A DNA stretch of 64,000 nt from Bacteroidota bacterium (GTDB lineage: Bacteria; Bacteroidota; Ignavibacteria; Kapaibacteriales; Kapaibacteriaceae). How positions within the stretch are numbered: position 1 is the first letter of the stretch; every line of letters starts with the position of its first letter. The notes beneath the pieces were generated by a model. It ran no database searches. It saw only the letters and a program-made list of their open reading frames with translations, and was not told the DNA's origin. The stretch lies in assembly GCA_018266735.1 (NCBI GenBank), contig JAFDZT010000007.1:186001-250000 (forward strand). The letters are read 5' to 3'. The translations under genes were made by a program, and so were the position numbers. Of the stretch, positions 20,898 through 29,830 are shown piece after piece.

Positions 20898-21755
20898 TCA
20901 CTTCAGAGCGTCTTTGGCCACGATACGATCAACGCCGTCGGACGGACACTTTTGATGGATCTTATAGGAAGCGGAGAGCGTTGTGATCGGCACAGCGAGC
21001 AGTCGCTCTTTTGCGATCAGAATGCCGCACATCCGACAGATACCGTAGGTCTTGTCGGCGATACGCTGCATCGACTCATCCAGCTTGCGGATATAGTCCT
21101 GAATGCGTTGGATCTGCGCATAGGTCTTTTCCTTCTCGATCGCCTCGGATCCTTGCTCTGCCATGTGCATCGAATAGATGGCACTCTCTTCGGCGGCCTC
21201 GCTATTCGTGAGATCTTCAAGACGCTCACGGAGCATACGAAGCTCTTCAAGCGCATCAACTCGAGCCTTCTCGATGATACCCTTGAACATGGTAAGGTCC
21301 TTCTCGGAGTACTTCGTACCCGGCTTCGGAGGGATGGGAACCAATTGCTTTGGCGCTACGGTCTTCTGCATCGGCACAGCTTGCGGGATCGGACCGACCT
21401 TTGCAGGCGTAGGCAAGTTCGTGATGCCACGAAGTTGCGCCTTGGTCTTCCCTTGTGTGCGCGGCTTTGGACCAGCGGTAGTGATGGGCTTTGGGGCAGG
21501 AGCCGGTGCAGGTGCCGGTGCTGCAGGTTGTGCAGCAACGGACTTCTTGGCTGCAGGCTTACTTGCAGGTTTCGCCGCTTCGGGCTTCGGAGCCGATACG
21601 GGCTTTTTTGCCACGGTCTTCGTGGTCGCAGGTGCGGGTTTCTTCGCGGCGGTTGCCTTCTTGGAAACAGAAGCTGCTCCGGCAGCTTTTTTCACTACCG
21701 GAGCAGCAGATTTCACTGTCCCGGAAGACTTCTTGGGAGACTTCTTTGTCGTCAC
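20898..21755 (-). CDS. DksA/TraR-family protein with long Ala/Pro/Lys-rich N-terminus
   Basis: 285 residues if the GTG at 21755 is the start. Residues 1-150 are low-complexity K/A/P sequence. The coiled-coil and zinc-finger part (about 160-280) resembles DksA/TraR (YSEKDLTMFKGIIEKARVDALEELRMLRERLEDLT ... YGICRMCGILIAKERLLAVP). The first CxxC is present, but only one cysteine remains of the second pair (KIHQKC), so the finger is degenerate. DksA acts in the RNA polymerase secondary channel. The frame stays open and K/S/A-rich for about 45 codons upstream of the GTG, up to an A10 run, so the real protein may be longer or fused to the H1-like protein. Confidence 0.85.
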   Translation of the reverse strand: MTTKKSPKKSSGTVKSAAPVVKKAAGAASVSKKATAAKKPAPATTKTVAKKPVSAPKPEAAKPASKPAAKKSVAAQPAAPAPAPAPAPKPITTAGPKPRTQGKTKAQLRGITNLPTPAKVGPIPQAVPMQKTVAPKQLVPIPPKPGTKYSEKDLTMFKGIIEKARVDALEELRMLRERLEDLTNSEAAEESAIYSMHMAEQGSEAIEKEKTYAQIQRIQDYIRKLDESMQRIADKTYGICRMCGILIAKERLLAVPITTLSASYKIHQKCPSDGVDRIVAKDALK

Positions 21756-21874
21756 GTTCCTACTTGATGCTGACTTGGACTTTGCGGGATTACTCTTTGC
21801 CGTACGCTTTTTGGACGCTGAAGATGAAGTCGCTTTCGAAGCCTTCTTAGGACTAGCAGTAGTACGGCTAGGCC

Positions 21875-22123
21875 TTACTTGGCTGCTTTTTTTTTTGCAG
21901 CGGCCTTCTTGGCCGGCTTCTTGGCGGCCTTCTTGGCTGCCTTCTTCGCTGCAGGCTTCTTGGCGGCCTTCTTGGCTGCCTTCTTCGCTGCTGGCTTCTT
22001 AGCCGCGGCCTTCTTTACAGCTGGCTTCTTAGCCGCTGGCTTCTTGGCGGCCTTCTTGGCTGCCTTCTTTGCCGGCTTCTTGGCTGCCGGTTTCTTGGCT
22101 GCTGCCTTCTTTGCTGCTGCCAT
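21875..22123 (-). CDS. Histone H1-like Ala/Lys-rich DNA-binding protein
   Basis: 82 residues made almost entirely of A, K and P in AAKKPAAKKAAKK repeats, starting MAAAKKAAAKKPAAKK. This matches bacterial histone H1-like (Hc1-type tail) proteins that bind DNA non-specifically and may compact the nucleoid. It sits 59 bp downstream of nothing else on its strand but ileS lies beyond its start region in the opposite sense of order, with a terminator between. The last codons contain a run of ten A's just before the TAA stop. The same composition recurs in the DksA-like N-terminus and the topA tail. Confidence 0.8.
   Translation of the reverse strand: MAAAKKAAAKKPAAKKPAKKAAKKAAKKPAAKKPAVKKAAAKKPAAKKAAKKAAKKPAAKKAAKKAAKKPAKKAAAKKKAAK
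21887..21896 (-). other. A10 run, candidate -1 slippage site
   Basis: On the minus strand the H1-like gene reads GCA AAA AAA AAA GCA GCC AAG TAA. A shift of -1 on the ten A's enters a frame that has no stop from the A-run through to the DksA-like coding region at 21755. The ~45 codons in between are Lys/Ser/Ala-rich like their neighbours. A sequencing error in the homopolymer would look the same. Confidence 0.5.
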
Positions 22124-22151
22124 AGGACGTACCTCACAGAAAATTAAACAT

Positions 22152-22177
22152 GAAAACTAGCATACCCCCCGGTATGC
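22152..22177 (-). terminator. Intrinsic terminator after ileS
   Basis: A GCATACC / GGTATGC 7-bp stem with a four-base loop lies just past the ileS stop. On the minus strand it is followed by TAGTTTTCA, a short T-rich stretch. It separates ileS from the H1-like gene. Confidence 0.65.
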
Positions 22178-22182
22178 CACCT

Positions 22183-25100
22183 TCATATGCGCTGAACGCG
22201 CACACTCACCGTTCGACCATTGATGTCGAGTTCGGTATCGAGAGACTGGGAGGATTCCTCGATCCGATCAGCAAGTGTTTCCGTCGAAATGTACGAACGC
22301 ATGGACTGCAGCGCCAACTTCATCTGATCATCCGTGCTGAACAGGATGGTGATCCTGTCCGTCACTTCAAATCCTGAGTCCTTGCGAACTTTTTGGATCT
22401 TACTTACGAACTCACGTGCCAGGCCCTCCTGTTCCAGACCTTCGTCGATCTCCGTGTCCAATGCCACGGTGATCCCCTGGTCCGATGCAACGAGCCATCC
22501 TTCGATGTCCTCGCTTACGATCTCAACGTCTTCGAAATCGATCTGCACGGTTTCGTCATTGATGACGAGTGCCAAAACCGAAGACTGTTCGAGCCTGCGC
22601 ACCTGTTCGGTTGAAAGCGCCTTGATCGCATTCGCAACTGCCTGCGTCAGTCCGCCATACTTCTTCCCGATCACTTTGAAGTTCGGTCGAGCGGAGCGTT
22701 GCACGATGTTCGTGTCGTCGCTCACGTATTCGATGGCCTTCACGTTGATCTCTTCGAGGATGATGTCCTCAACTGTTTGCACTTGTCTGCGAACTGTTGG
22801 TGAATCAACCGGAAGAAGAATGCGACGGAGTGGTTGTCGCGTTTTGATCTTCGCTTTCTCTCTCAAAGAACGGGCAAGAAAAACGATCTGTTGTGCTTGC
22901 CACATTCGGCGTTCAAGATCATTGTCGATCGATCCTGAATCCGACGTTTGCAATATACTACAATGAACACTCACATTGTCAAGGGGTGAACGTAGACGTT
23001 GAAAAATAAATTCACCGAGGAATGGAGTGATCGGTGCGATCATCTGCGCGATGGAGAACAACACTTCATGCAATGTTTGATACGCTGCACGCTTATCGTC
23101 GTCGTACTCACCTTTCCAGAATCGGCGTCGATTGCGACGCACATACCAGTTCGAAACATCGTTGATGGCGAAGTCTTGCACGGCACGACATGCCTTCGTG
23201 TACTCGTACTCATCCATGGCCGTGCGATACTCTGCGAGCACGGTGTTGAGTTTGGAGATGATCCAACGATCGATCTCGGGTCGCTCTGAAAGCGGCACCA
23301 GTGGCGCATCCGACGTGTGTCCGTCGATCTTCGCATACATGGCGAAGAACTCATAGGTGTTCGTGAGCGAGCGGAAGAAATCGGCGATGACGGTCTTCGC
23401 AATGTCCTCTTCATTGAAGAGCTTTGGCTTCCAGATGGGCGAGCTCACCATGAAGAACCAACGCACAGCGTCGGCACCGAAACGCGACATGATGTCGTAG
23501 GGGTCGACGGTGTTGCCCTTCGACTTCGACATCTTCTGTCCGTTCTTGTCGAGCACCAGATCGTTCACCACCACATTCTTGTACGCCACCGAATCGAAGA
23601 GCGCCGTCGAGATATTGTGCAGTGTATAGAACCATCCGCGCGTTTGGTCGATCCCCTCGGCGATGACATCGGCCGGGAAGGACTGCTCGAAGAGCTCCTT
23701 GTTCTCGAAGGGATAGTGAAACTGCGCAAAGGGCATCGAACCGGAATCGAACCATACGTCGATCACTTCCTTCGTGCGACGATACGTCGTACCGTTGCGC
23801 TCGAACACAACGTTATCCACAAAGGGGCGGTGCAGGTCGACAGGGACCCCTGCCTCCTTCACCGGTACTCGCTTCCCACCCTCGGTCTCATAGAGTCCTT
23901 CGGAGAGTTCGGCGACCGAACCCACGGCAAAGACATCCGTGCCGTCTTCGCTCACCCAGAGCGGAAGCGGCGTGCCCCAATACCGATCGCGTGAGAGCGA
24001 CCATTCCTTGACCTCGTCGAGCCAGTTCCCGAAGCGACCGCTGCCGATGTCTTCGGGATGCCAGTTGATGGTCTTGTTGAGCGCGATGAGCTTGTCCTTG
24101 TATTCCGGCGATCGGATGAACCACGAATCACGCGCATAGTAGATCACGGGATTGTCCGTGCGCCAGCAATGCGGATAGGAGTGCAGATAGTCGAATGCAG
24201 CGCGATAGATCTTTCCGTCTTGCTTGAGTTGCTTGACGATGTCGCGATCGCTCCCCTCTTCCTTATGGTCGGCATAGGTGAAGGTCTTCACCACGCGACC
24301 GGCAAAGGCCTTGATCTCGTTGGTGAACCGACCGTGCGGCGTGACGGGCTGCGGAACGGGAAGGTTGTAGCGCTTCGACATTTCGAAGTCGTCCTGACCA
24401 AAGGCTGGGGCAAGGTGGACGACGCCGGAGCCGTCCTCCGTCGACACGAAGTCACCCGCCAACACATGCAGCACATTGGGATACTTCTCGGCATCGAGCA
24501 CCACGTCGGGAAAGATCTGCTCATACGCAGATCCCACAAGATCGGAACCGGGGAAGGTGGCAAGGACCTCGACCTCTCCTTCAAGAATGGAGAGACGTGA
24601 TTCAGCAAGGACGAGCATCTCAGCGACGGAAGATTCACCAACGGTGCGCGTGTTGCGCACGAGCACATACGTGATGTTCGCACCAACGGCCAAGGCAACA
24701 TTGGCGAACAGTGTCCATGGCGTGGTCGTCCACACCATCACGCTTGCACCAACGGCAGCAGCGACGGGCGACGAGGTGATCTTGAGTTTCAGGTAGACGT
24801 TCGGATCGCGTACGTCCTTATAGTTCTGCGAGAGCTCATGCGACGAGAGCGGCGTTCCAAGCGTTGGCGATTGCGGAACGACCTTGTAGCCCTTATAGAT
24901 GAGTCCCTTTGCATGGAACTGCGCAAGAGCCCACCATACCGATTCGATGTAGTCGTTCGTGCATGTGATATAGGCCGAATCCATGTCGAGCCAATAACCC
25001 ATGCGTCGCGTGAACGTGCGCCATCCCATATCGTCGGAGATGTTGCGATACACGAACTCCTTGCACTTGGCATTGAACACGTCAACACCAAGCGCATCGA

Positions 25101-25422
25101 TCTGCGACTTGTCCGTGATGCCGAGTTCCTTCTCGACGGCAAGCTCGACGGGCAGACCGTGCGTGTCCCAGCCACCTTGCCGCCGTACGAGGAATCCCTG
25201 CATGGTCTTGTACCGACAGGCAATGTCCTTAATGGTACGAGCCAACAAATGATGAATGCCCGGCTTTCCGTTCACCGTGGGCGGACCTTCGAAGAAACTG
25301 AAGGTGGGCGCACCGGCACGTTGCTCAAGCGATGTTGTGAAAATGTGTTGGGCATCCCAGAAGGAGAGGATCTCTTCTTCAAGCGCGGGATAGGACAGGT
25401 TGTCAGGGAGTGGTTCGAACAT
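22183..25422 (-). CDS. ileS: Isoleucyl-tRNA synthetase
   Basis: 1079 residues, the size of the longer eukaryote-like/IleS2-type enzymes. A class I synthetase charging tRNA-Ile, with a CP1 editing domain. The HIGH-type motif is GKPGIHHLLART (HHLL) and the KMSKS loop is present as NGQKMSKSKGNTVDPYD. Editing-domain signatures include VWTTTPWTLFANVALAVG and HLAPAFGQDDFEMSKRYNLP. No obvious C-terminal zinc-binding cysteines. The HK gene upstream on the same strand ends 8 bp before this start, so the two may share a transcript. Confidence 0.97.
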   Translation of the reverse strand: MFEPLPDNLSYPALEEEILSFWDAQHIFTTSLEQRAGAPTFSFFEGPPTVNGKPGIHHLLARTIKDIACRYKTMQGFLVRRQGGWDTHGLPVELAVEKELGITDKSQIDALGVDVFNAKCKEFVYRNISDDMGWRTFTRRMGYWLDMDSAYITCTNDYIESVWWALAQFHAKGLIYKGYKVVPQSPTLGTPLSSHELSQNYKDVRDPNVYLKLKITSSPVAAAVGASVMVWTTTPWTLFANVALAVGANITYVLVRNTRTVGESSVAEMLVLAESRLSILEGEVEVLATFPGSDLVGSAYEQIFPDVVLDAEKYPNVLHVLAGDFVSTEDGSGVVHLAPAFGQDDFEMSKRYNLPVPQPVTPHGRFTNEIKAFAGRVVKTFTYADHKEEGSDRDIVKQLKQDGKIYRAAFDYLHSYPHCWRTDNPVIYYARDSWFIRSPEYKDKLIALNKTINWHPEDIGSGRFGNWLDEVKEWSLSRDRYWGTPLPLWVSEDGTDVFAVGSVAELSEGLYETEGGKRVPVKEAGVPVDLHRPFVDNVVFERNGTTYRRTKEVIDVWFDSGSMPFAQFHYPFENKELFEQSFPADVIAEGIDQTRGWFYTLHNISTALFDSVAYKNVVVNDLVLDKNGQKMSKSKGNTVDPYDIMSRFGADAVRWFFMVSSPIWKPKLFNEEDIAKTVIADFFRSLTNTYEFFAMYAKIDGHTSDAPLVPLSERPEIDRWIISKLNTVLAEYRTAMDEYEYTKACRAVQDFAINDVSNWYVRRNRRRFWKGEYDDDKRAAYQTLHEVLFSIAQMIAPITPFLGEFIFQRLRSPLDNVSVHCSILQTSDSGSIDNDLERRMWQAQQIVFLARSLREKAKIKTRQPLRRILLPVDSPTVRRQVQTVEDIILEEINVKAIEYVSDDTNIVQRSARPNFKVIGKKYGGLTQAVANAIKALSTEQVRRLEQSSVLALVINDETVQIDFEDVEIVSEDIEGWLVASDQGITVALDTEIDEGLEQEGLAREFVSKIQKVRKDSGFEVTDRITILFSTDDQMKLALQSMRSYISTETLADRIEESSQSLDTELDINGRTVSVRVQRI

Positions 25423-25430
25423 CCCGCAAT

Positions 25431-26966
25431 TTACGGAACATCTGCGTGAAGGGGTAAACGGATCACGAAGGTCGTGCCGCGTCCCTCTTCACTTGTCACG
25501 CCGATGGTGCCATGGTGTGTGTCGACGATCCACTTGACGATGGACAGTCCGAGTCCTGCGCCTTGCGTTCCGCGCGAGCGTGCCTTGTCGACGCGATAGA
25601 ACCGATCGTAGATGAAGGGCAACTCATCCGCCGGAATGCCGATGCCGGTATCGCGAACGGTCACGACGGCGTCGGTGTCCGTTGTGGTGAGGGTGACGGA
25701 GACGTGGCCCTTCTCGGGTGTGTACTTAACGGCATTCTCCAACACGTTCAGCAATGCCTGATGGAGACGCACCTTATCGCCATCCACAACCACACCGGAG
25801 GCAATGGCACTGTCGACCTCTACATGCTGCTGATCGGCAAGGATGAGCACATCGTCGGTGATGTCGTTGAGCATGGAGGAAAGGTTGACAGGGCGAAGGT
25901 CGATGTGGAACTGACCGGTGTCGGCACGCGAGAGATCGAGAAGTCCCTGTACCACACTTGTGAGTCGCTCCACCTCTTCCAGACAACTGGTGAGCGTTGC
26001 GCGATACTCTTCCGTGCTGAGCGGTTTGCGCATGGCGATCTCGAGCTCGCCCATGAGGATGGCCAGCGGTGTCTTGAGTTCGTGCGATGCATCGGAGGTG
26101 AACTGGCGGATCTGTGCGAACGATGTTTCGAGGCGAGCGATCATCTCGTTGAGGGTCTCGGTGAGTCGCGCGATCTCGTCGTTGGTTGGCGGCATGGGCA
26201 GACGTTGGGCAAGGTTGCGCGCCGTGATCTGTCGGGCCGAGCGCGTGATCACGTCCACCGGACGCAGCGACCGCTGCGCAAGGATGTATCCGGCAAAGAG
26301 CGAGATGAACAACGTCGACGGGAGTGCATAGAGCAGGTAGCCAAAGAGCTTGCGCAACGTGGCATCGACTTCGTCGGCCGGATAGGCCGCCGTGACCTCG
26401 GCCACATCCCCCCGATACATCACCATGCGATACCGTGTGCCACGCATCATGTAATAGGAGTAGATGCGATCGTCGATCACCGTCGCCCCGCGTGCGGAGA
26501 ATTGTTTGAACGTGGGCAGACTATCGACGGTGAGATTCTCCGTCCTCCACACCGTCCGTCCGCTCTGATCCGACACCTGGATGAGATAGTTCGACGAGTT
26601 GAGCAGCATGTGCTCGTACACGGCCGACCACACGGGATCGGTCTCGTTCGTTTCCACCGTGTCGATGGGCGGGATCGGACCCACGAAGTCGCGCAACGAA
26701 CTCTTGCGAAGGAACTCGAAATAGTCGGCCCCCTGCCCCTTGCCACGCTTCTCCTTCTTGACCGGAGTGAGCGGACGTTTGACGGACTGTTGTTCCTTCT
26801 TGATGACGGAGTGGAGGGACTGTGCAACACGCGACAGCGAGGCATCGAGGTTGGTGCTGAGCTCGTTCGATACCGTATAGTAGGCCACCACGGCAAACGC
26901 CATCACCGTCAGTGCAACAAGGGCACTGTACATCAAGGTGAGACGGATGCGCAGGGAAAGGATCAT
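25431..26966 (-). CDS. HAMP-containing sensor histidine kinase
   Basis: 511 residues from ATG 26966. Two membrane segments (about 8-30 and 205-230) flank a periplasmic domain. HAMP (RSLRPVDVITRSARQITARNLAQRLP) is followed by HisKA with the phospho-accepting histidine in FTSDASHELKTPLAILMGE (H295). The HATPase domain has NAVKYTPEKG, DTGIGIPADELPFIYDRFYRVD and GAGLGLSIVKWIVDTHHG. It resembles the OmpR-partner class of kinases. No response regulator gene adjoins it, so it appears orphaned here. The signal is unknown. It is divergent from murI across about 50 bp. Confidence 0.93.
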   Translation of the reverse strand: MILSLRIRLTLMYSALVALTVMAFAVVAYYTVSNELSTNLDASLSRVAQSLHSVIKKEQQSVKRPLTPVKKEKRGKGQGADYFEFLRKSSLRDFVGPIPPIDTVETNETDPVWSAVYEHMLLNSSNYLIQVSDQSGRTVWRTENLTVDSLPTFKQFSARGATVIDDRIYSYYMMRGTRYRMVMYRGDVAEVTAAYPADEVDATLRKLFGYLLYALPSTLFISLFAGYILAQRSLRPVDVITRSARQITARNLAQRLPMPPTNDEIARLTETLNEMIARLETSFAQIRQFTSDASHELKTPLAILMGELEIAMRKPLSTEEYRATLTSCLEEVERLTSVVQGLLDLSRADTGQFHIDLRPVNLSSMLNDITDDVLILADQQHVEVDSAIASGVVVDGDKVRLHQALLNVLENAVKYTPEKGHVSVTLTTTDTDAVVTVRDTGIGIPADELPFIYDRFYRVDKARSRGTQGAGLGLSIVKWIVDTHHGTIGVTSEEGRGTTFVIRLPLHADVP

Positions 26967-27015
26967 GGCGCCAAAGGTACGAAGCGGAAGGTCTTCCTTC
27001 CGTATCTTGAACGCC

Positions 27016-27861
27016 ATGATGGCAGAAGATCAACGACCGATCGGCGTTTTCGATTCCGGAATTGGCGGACTGAGCGTGCTCAAGCACCTCGTGCGCCTGA
27101 TGCCGGGAGAGCGATTCGTGTATCTGGGCGATACGGCCCGGGTTCCATACGGGAACAAGTCTGCGGAGACGGTGCAGGCCTACAGCCTTCAGTGTGCGGC
27201 CTTCCTCCTGCAGCACAACGTGAAGATGATCGTAGTGGCCTGCAACACAGCATCGGCCCTTGCACTGGACGTGTTACGTCGCGACGTGTCGGTTCCCGTG
27301 CTTGGCGTGATCGAGCCTGCCGCAGCCGAAGCAGCACGAGCGACCACATCGCGCATGGTTGGCGTGATCGGCACACGTGCCACGATCTCGTCGAACTCCT
27401 ATGCTCGCGCCATTGAACAGGCCGCGCCTGACAAGAACATCATTGTCCACAGTCAACCATGTCCGCTCTTCGTTCCTCTTGTCGAAGAAGGATGGCTGGA
27501 CACGCCCGCTACACGCCTGATCGCCGGTGAGTACTTGCGTCCAATGGTGGCCAACCACATTGACACACTCGTGCTGGGCTGCACGCACTATCCCCTGCTC
27601 AAGCCTATGCTCACGTCGATGCTGCCCGATGTTCGACTCATCGATTGCGGTGAGTGCACAGCAACAGTAGCAGCAGAGATGAATGGTCCGGTCGACGATG
27701 AACCGATCACGTCAACGCCGTCGATCTACTTCTACTTGACCGACAACACGCCGTCCTTCCCCATTCTCGCACGGCAGTTCCTGGGCATCTCGGTGAACGA
27801 ACCGGTCCGCGTGAGCGTGGACCACCTCACATTGCCACACATCGAACACGAGGAGTCCTAA
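27016..27861 (+). CDS. murI: Glutamate racemase
   Basis: 281 residues (ATG 27016 or 27019). Interconverts L- and D-glutamate to supply the D-Glu of peptidoglycan. The N-terminal RPIGVFDSGIGGLSVLKHL, YLGDTARVPYGNKS, and the two catalytic cysteines in VVACNTAS (C76) and LGCTHYPLL (C189) are all present. No PLP site, as expected of this cofactor-independent family. It heads a run of + strand genes; the ABC permease gene starts 5 bp after its stop. Confidence 0.96.
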   Translation: MMAEDQRPIGVFDSGIGGLSVLKHLVRLMPGERFVYLGDTARVPYGNKSAETVQAYSLQCAAFLLQHNVKMIVVACNTASALALDVLRRDVSVPVLGVIEPAAAEAARATTSRMVGVIGTRATISSNSYARAIEQAAPDKNIIVHSQPCPLFVPLVEEGWLDTPATRLIAGEYLRPMVANHIDTLVLGCTHYPLLKPMLTSMLPDVRLIDCGECTATVAAEMNGPVDDEPITSTPSIYFYLTDNTPSFPILARQFLGISVNEPVRVSVDHLTLPHIEHEES

Positions 27862-27866
27862 CGACC

Positions 27867-28787
27867 ATGTTCATGTTCCTCCTTCGCAAGATCCTGTACG
27901 CCATTCCGGTCCTCGCAGGTGTGGTCGTCCTCACGTTCTTCATCCGTCCTCCGGGTGATCCAGCACGCGTTCTTCTTGGACAGCGCGCAGATTCATCTTC
28001 CGTGGCCGCATTACGTCAGCAACTCGGACTCGACAAACCACTTCCCGTCCAGGTCGGCAAATACATGCTCAACCTTGCACAGGGCAACATGGGTCGCTCC
28101 ATTGCAACGAATCGCGATGTGCTCGAAACGATCGTCGAACGCATTCCTCCGACGGCCCTGCTTGCGTTCACGGCCATGGGCATTGCAACGCTCTTGGGGA
28201 TCGCTCTTGGTGTCGTGGCATCGTTGCGACCGAACTCATGGCTCGACTCCCTCACAATGGGCACGGCACTCTTTGGCATCTCGCTTCCTGCCTTTGTCGT
28301 TGGATTGCTGATGGTGCTGGTATTCGGCATCGTGCTCGACTGGTTCCCGATCTCGGGATACATCGATCGCGGCATTGAGCATCTCGTGTTGCCGATGATC
28401 ACGCTTGCCATTCGACCACTCTCCATTGTTGCCCGAGTGACGCGATCGAGCATGCTCGATGTGCTCGGACAAGATTATGTGCGCACAGCACGCGCCAAGG
28501 GACTGAGCAACACTACCGTCTTCATCCGTCATGCCCTTCGCAATGCATTGAATCCAGTGGTGACCACCGTCAGTGCCTGGTTCGCAGGACTGCTGGCCGG
28601 CACCTACTTCATCGAGTTCATCTTCAACTGGCCGGGTGTTGGCCTTGCCGCCTTCTCCGCCATTGAAAAGCTTGACTATCCCATGATCCAAGGTGTGGTG
28701 CTATTCTCGGCCGTGATCTTCGTGGTCGTGAACACCATTGCTGACATTGTCTATGCATTCATCGATCCGAAGGTGCGACTAGGATGA
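27867..28787 (+). CDS. Peptide-type ABC transporter permease (DppB/OppB family)
   Basis: 306 residues, six membrane segments. The N-terminal MFLLRKILYAIPVLAGVVVLTFFI and the EAA-loop region with DYVRTARAKGLSNTTVFIRHALRNALNPV identify the DppB/OppB permease family for di- or oligopeptide import (nickel or sugar members also exist). Overlaps the DppC-type gene by 4 bp (ATGA). No substrate-binding protein or ATPase gene adjoins; those must be elsewhere. Confidence 0.93.
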   Translation: MFMFLLRKILYAIPVLAGVVVLTFFIRPPGDPARVLLGQRADSSSVAALRQQLGLDKPLPVQVGKYMLNLAQGNMGRSIATNRDVLETIVERIPPTALLAFTAMGIATLLGIALGVVASLRPNSWLDSLTMGTALFGISLPAFVVGLLMVLVFGIVLDWFPISGYIDRGIEHLVLPMITLAIRPLSIVARVTRSSMLDVLGQDYVRTARAKGLSNTTVFIRHALRNALNPVVTTVSAWFAGLLAGTYFIEFIFNWPGVGLAAFSAIEKLDYPMIQGVVLFSAVIFVVVNTIADIVYAFIDPKVRLG

Positions 28788-29830
28788 GCAACAACGAAGT
28801 TGAGAGCCTGAGTCACATCGCGTGGCGTCGGTTGAAGAAGAACAAAGGGTCGGTGCTCGGTCTTGCCGTCCTTGGCATCATGATCGTGATGGCCGTCTTT
28901 GCTCCGTTGATCACGCCCTTCGATCCGACCACGCAGATCCTTGAGTATGCCGTGAAGCCATCCGGCTTTCGTGGCAACGTGATCATGAAGAAGAACATCG
29001 CCGATCCGGATCGTCCGTCCATCATTGCTGTGTCGACGTTCGAGATCCGTGGTGACAGTGTGCATTACAAGGACCCGACGGGAATGCCGTATCGCATTGC
29101 CACGTCGACGCTCGCTGGCACATCGGAATCGGATTGGCATCGACAACCACTGTTCCTGCTTGGTACCGATCGATTCGGTCGCGACATGTTCACACGTCTC
29201 ATCTACGGCATGCGCGTGTCGTTGAGTGTGGGCCTGATCTCGGAGTCCATCGCCCTCACCATTGGCATCCTGCTTGGAGCTCTTGCCGGATTCTATCGCG
29301 GCAAGGTGGACGATGCCATCATGTACGTGACGAATGTGGTGTGGTCGTTCCCGACGATCCTCCTCGTCATCGCCTTCAGCGTCATCCTCGGTCAAGGATA
29401 CTGGCAAGCCTTCGTGGCCATCGGGATCTCGTCGTGGGTCGACATTGCGCGCATCGTGCGCGGACAGTTCTTCTCGATCCGCGAGCAGGAGTACGTTGAA
29501 GCAACACGCGCCTTTGGCTTCGGAACGTTCCGCGTGATCTTCCGACACATGCTTCCCAATGCCGCCGGTCCGATCATCGTGATCGCTACGGCTGGCTTTG
29601 CCACGGCCATCATCAGTGAAGCATCGCTCTCCTTTATCGGACTTGGCGTGCAGCCACCGATGCCGTCGTGGGGACAGATGATCCGCGATGGCTACGGCTA
29701 CATTGCCGTTGGCACCAACTTCGGCATGGCGCTCTATCCATCGTTCGCCATGGCCATTGCCGTGTTCGCCTTGAACCTCTTTGGCGACGGACTTCGCGAT
29801 GCGCTCGATCCTAAGACCATGCAGCGGTGA
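28784..29830 (+). CDS. Peptide-type ABC transporter permease (DppC/OppC family)
   Basis: 348 residues, partner of the preceding permease. Family features are LLGTDRFGRDMFTRLIYGMRVSLSVGL and the EAA loop EQEYVEATRAFGFGTFRVIFRHMLPNAAGP, with a typical C-terminal NLFGDGLRDALDPK. It is about 50 residues longer than most DppC proteins because of an extracytoplasmic insertion between the first two membrane segments (about residues 45-115: VKPSGFRGNVIMKKN ... TSESDWHRQP). Its stop overlaps the holA start. Confidence 0.93.
   Translation: MSNNEVESLSHIAWRRLKKNKGSVLGLAVLGIMIVMAVFAPLITPFDPTTQILEYAVKPSGFRGNVIMKKNIADPDRPSIIAVSTFEIRGDSVHYKDPTGMPYRIATSTLAGTSESDWHRQPLFLLGTDRFGRDMFTRLIYGMRVSLSVGLISESIALTIGILLGALAGFYRGKVDDAIMYVTNVVWSFPTILLVIAFSVILGQGYWQAFVAIGISSWVDIARIVRGQFFSIREQEYVEATRAFGFGTFRVIFRHMLPNAAGPIIVIATAGFATAIISEASLSFIGLGVQPPMPSWGQMIRDGYGYIAVGTNFGMALYPSFAMAIAVFALNLFGDGLRDALDPKTMQR

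Noticed and set aside
25512-27416. 634-codon open frame on the plus strand
   Set aside because: Antisense to the sensor kinase and into murI; its composition is that of a shadow frame in GC-rich DNA and it has no recognisable domain.
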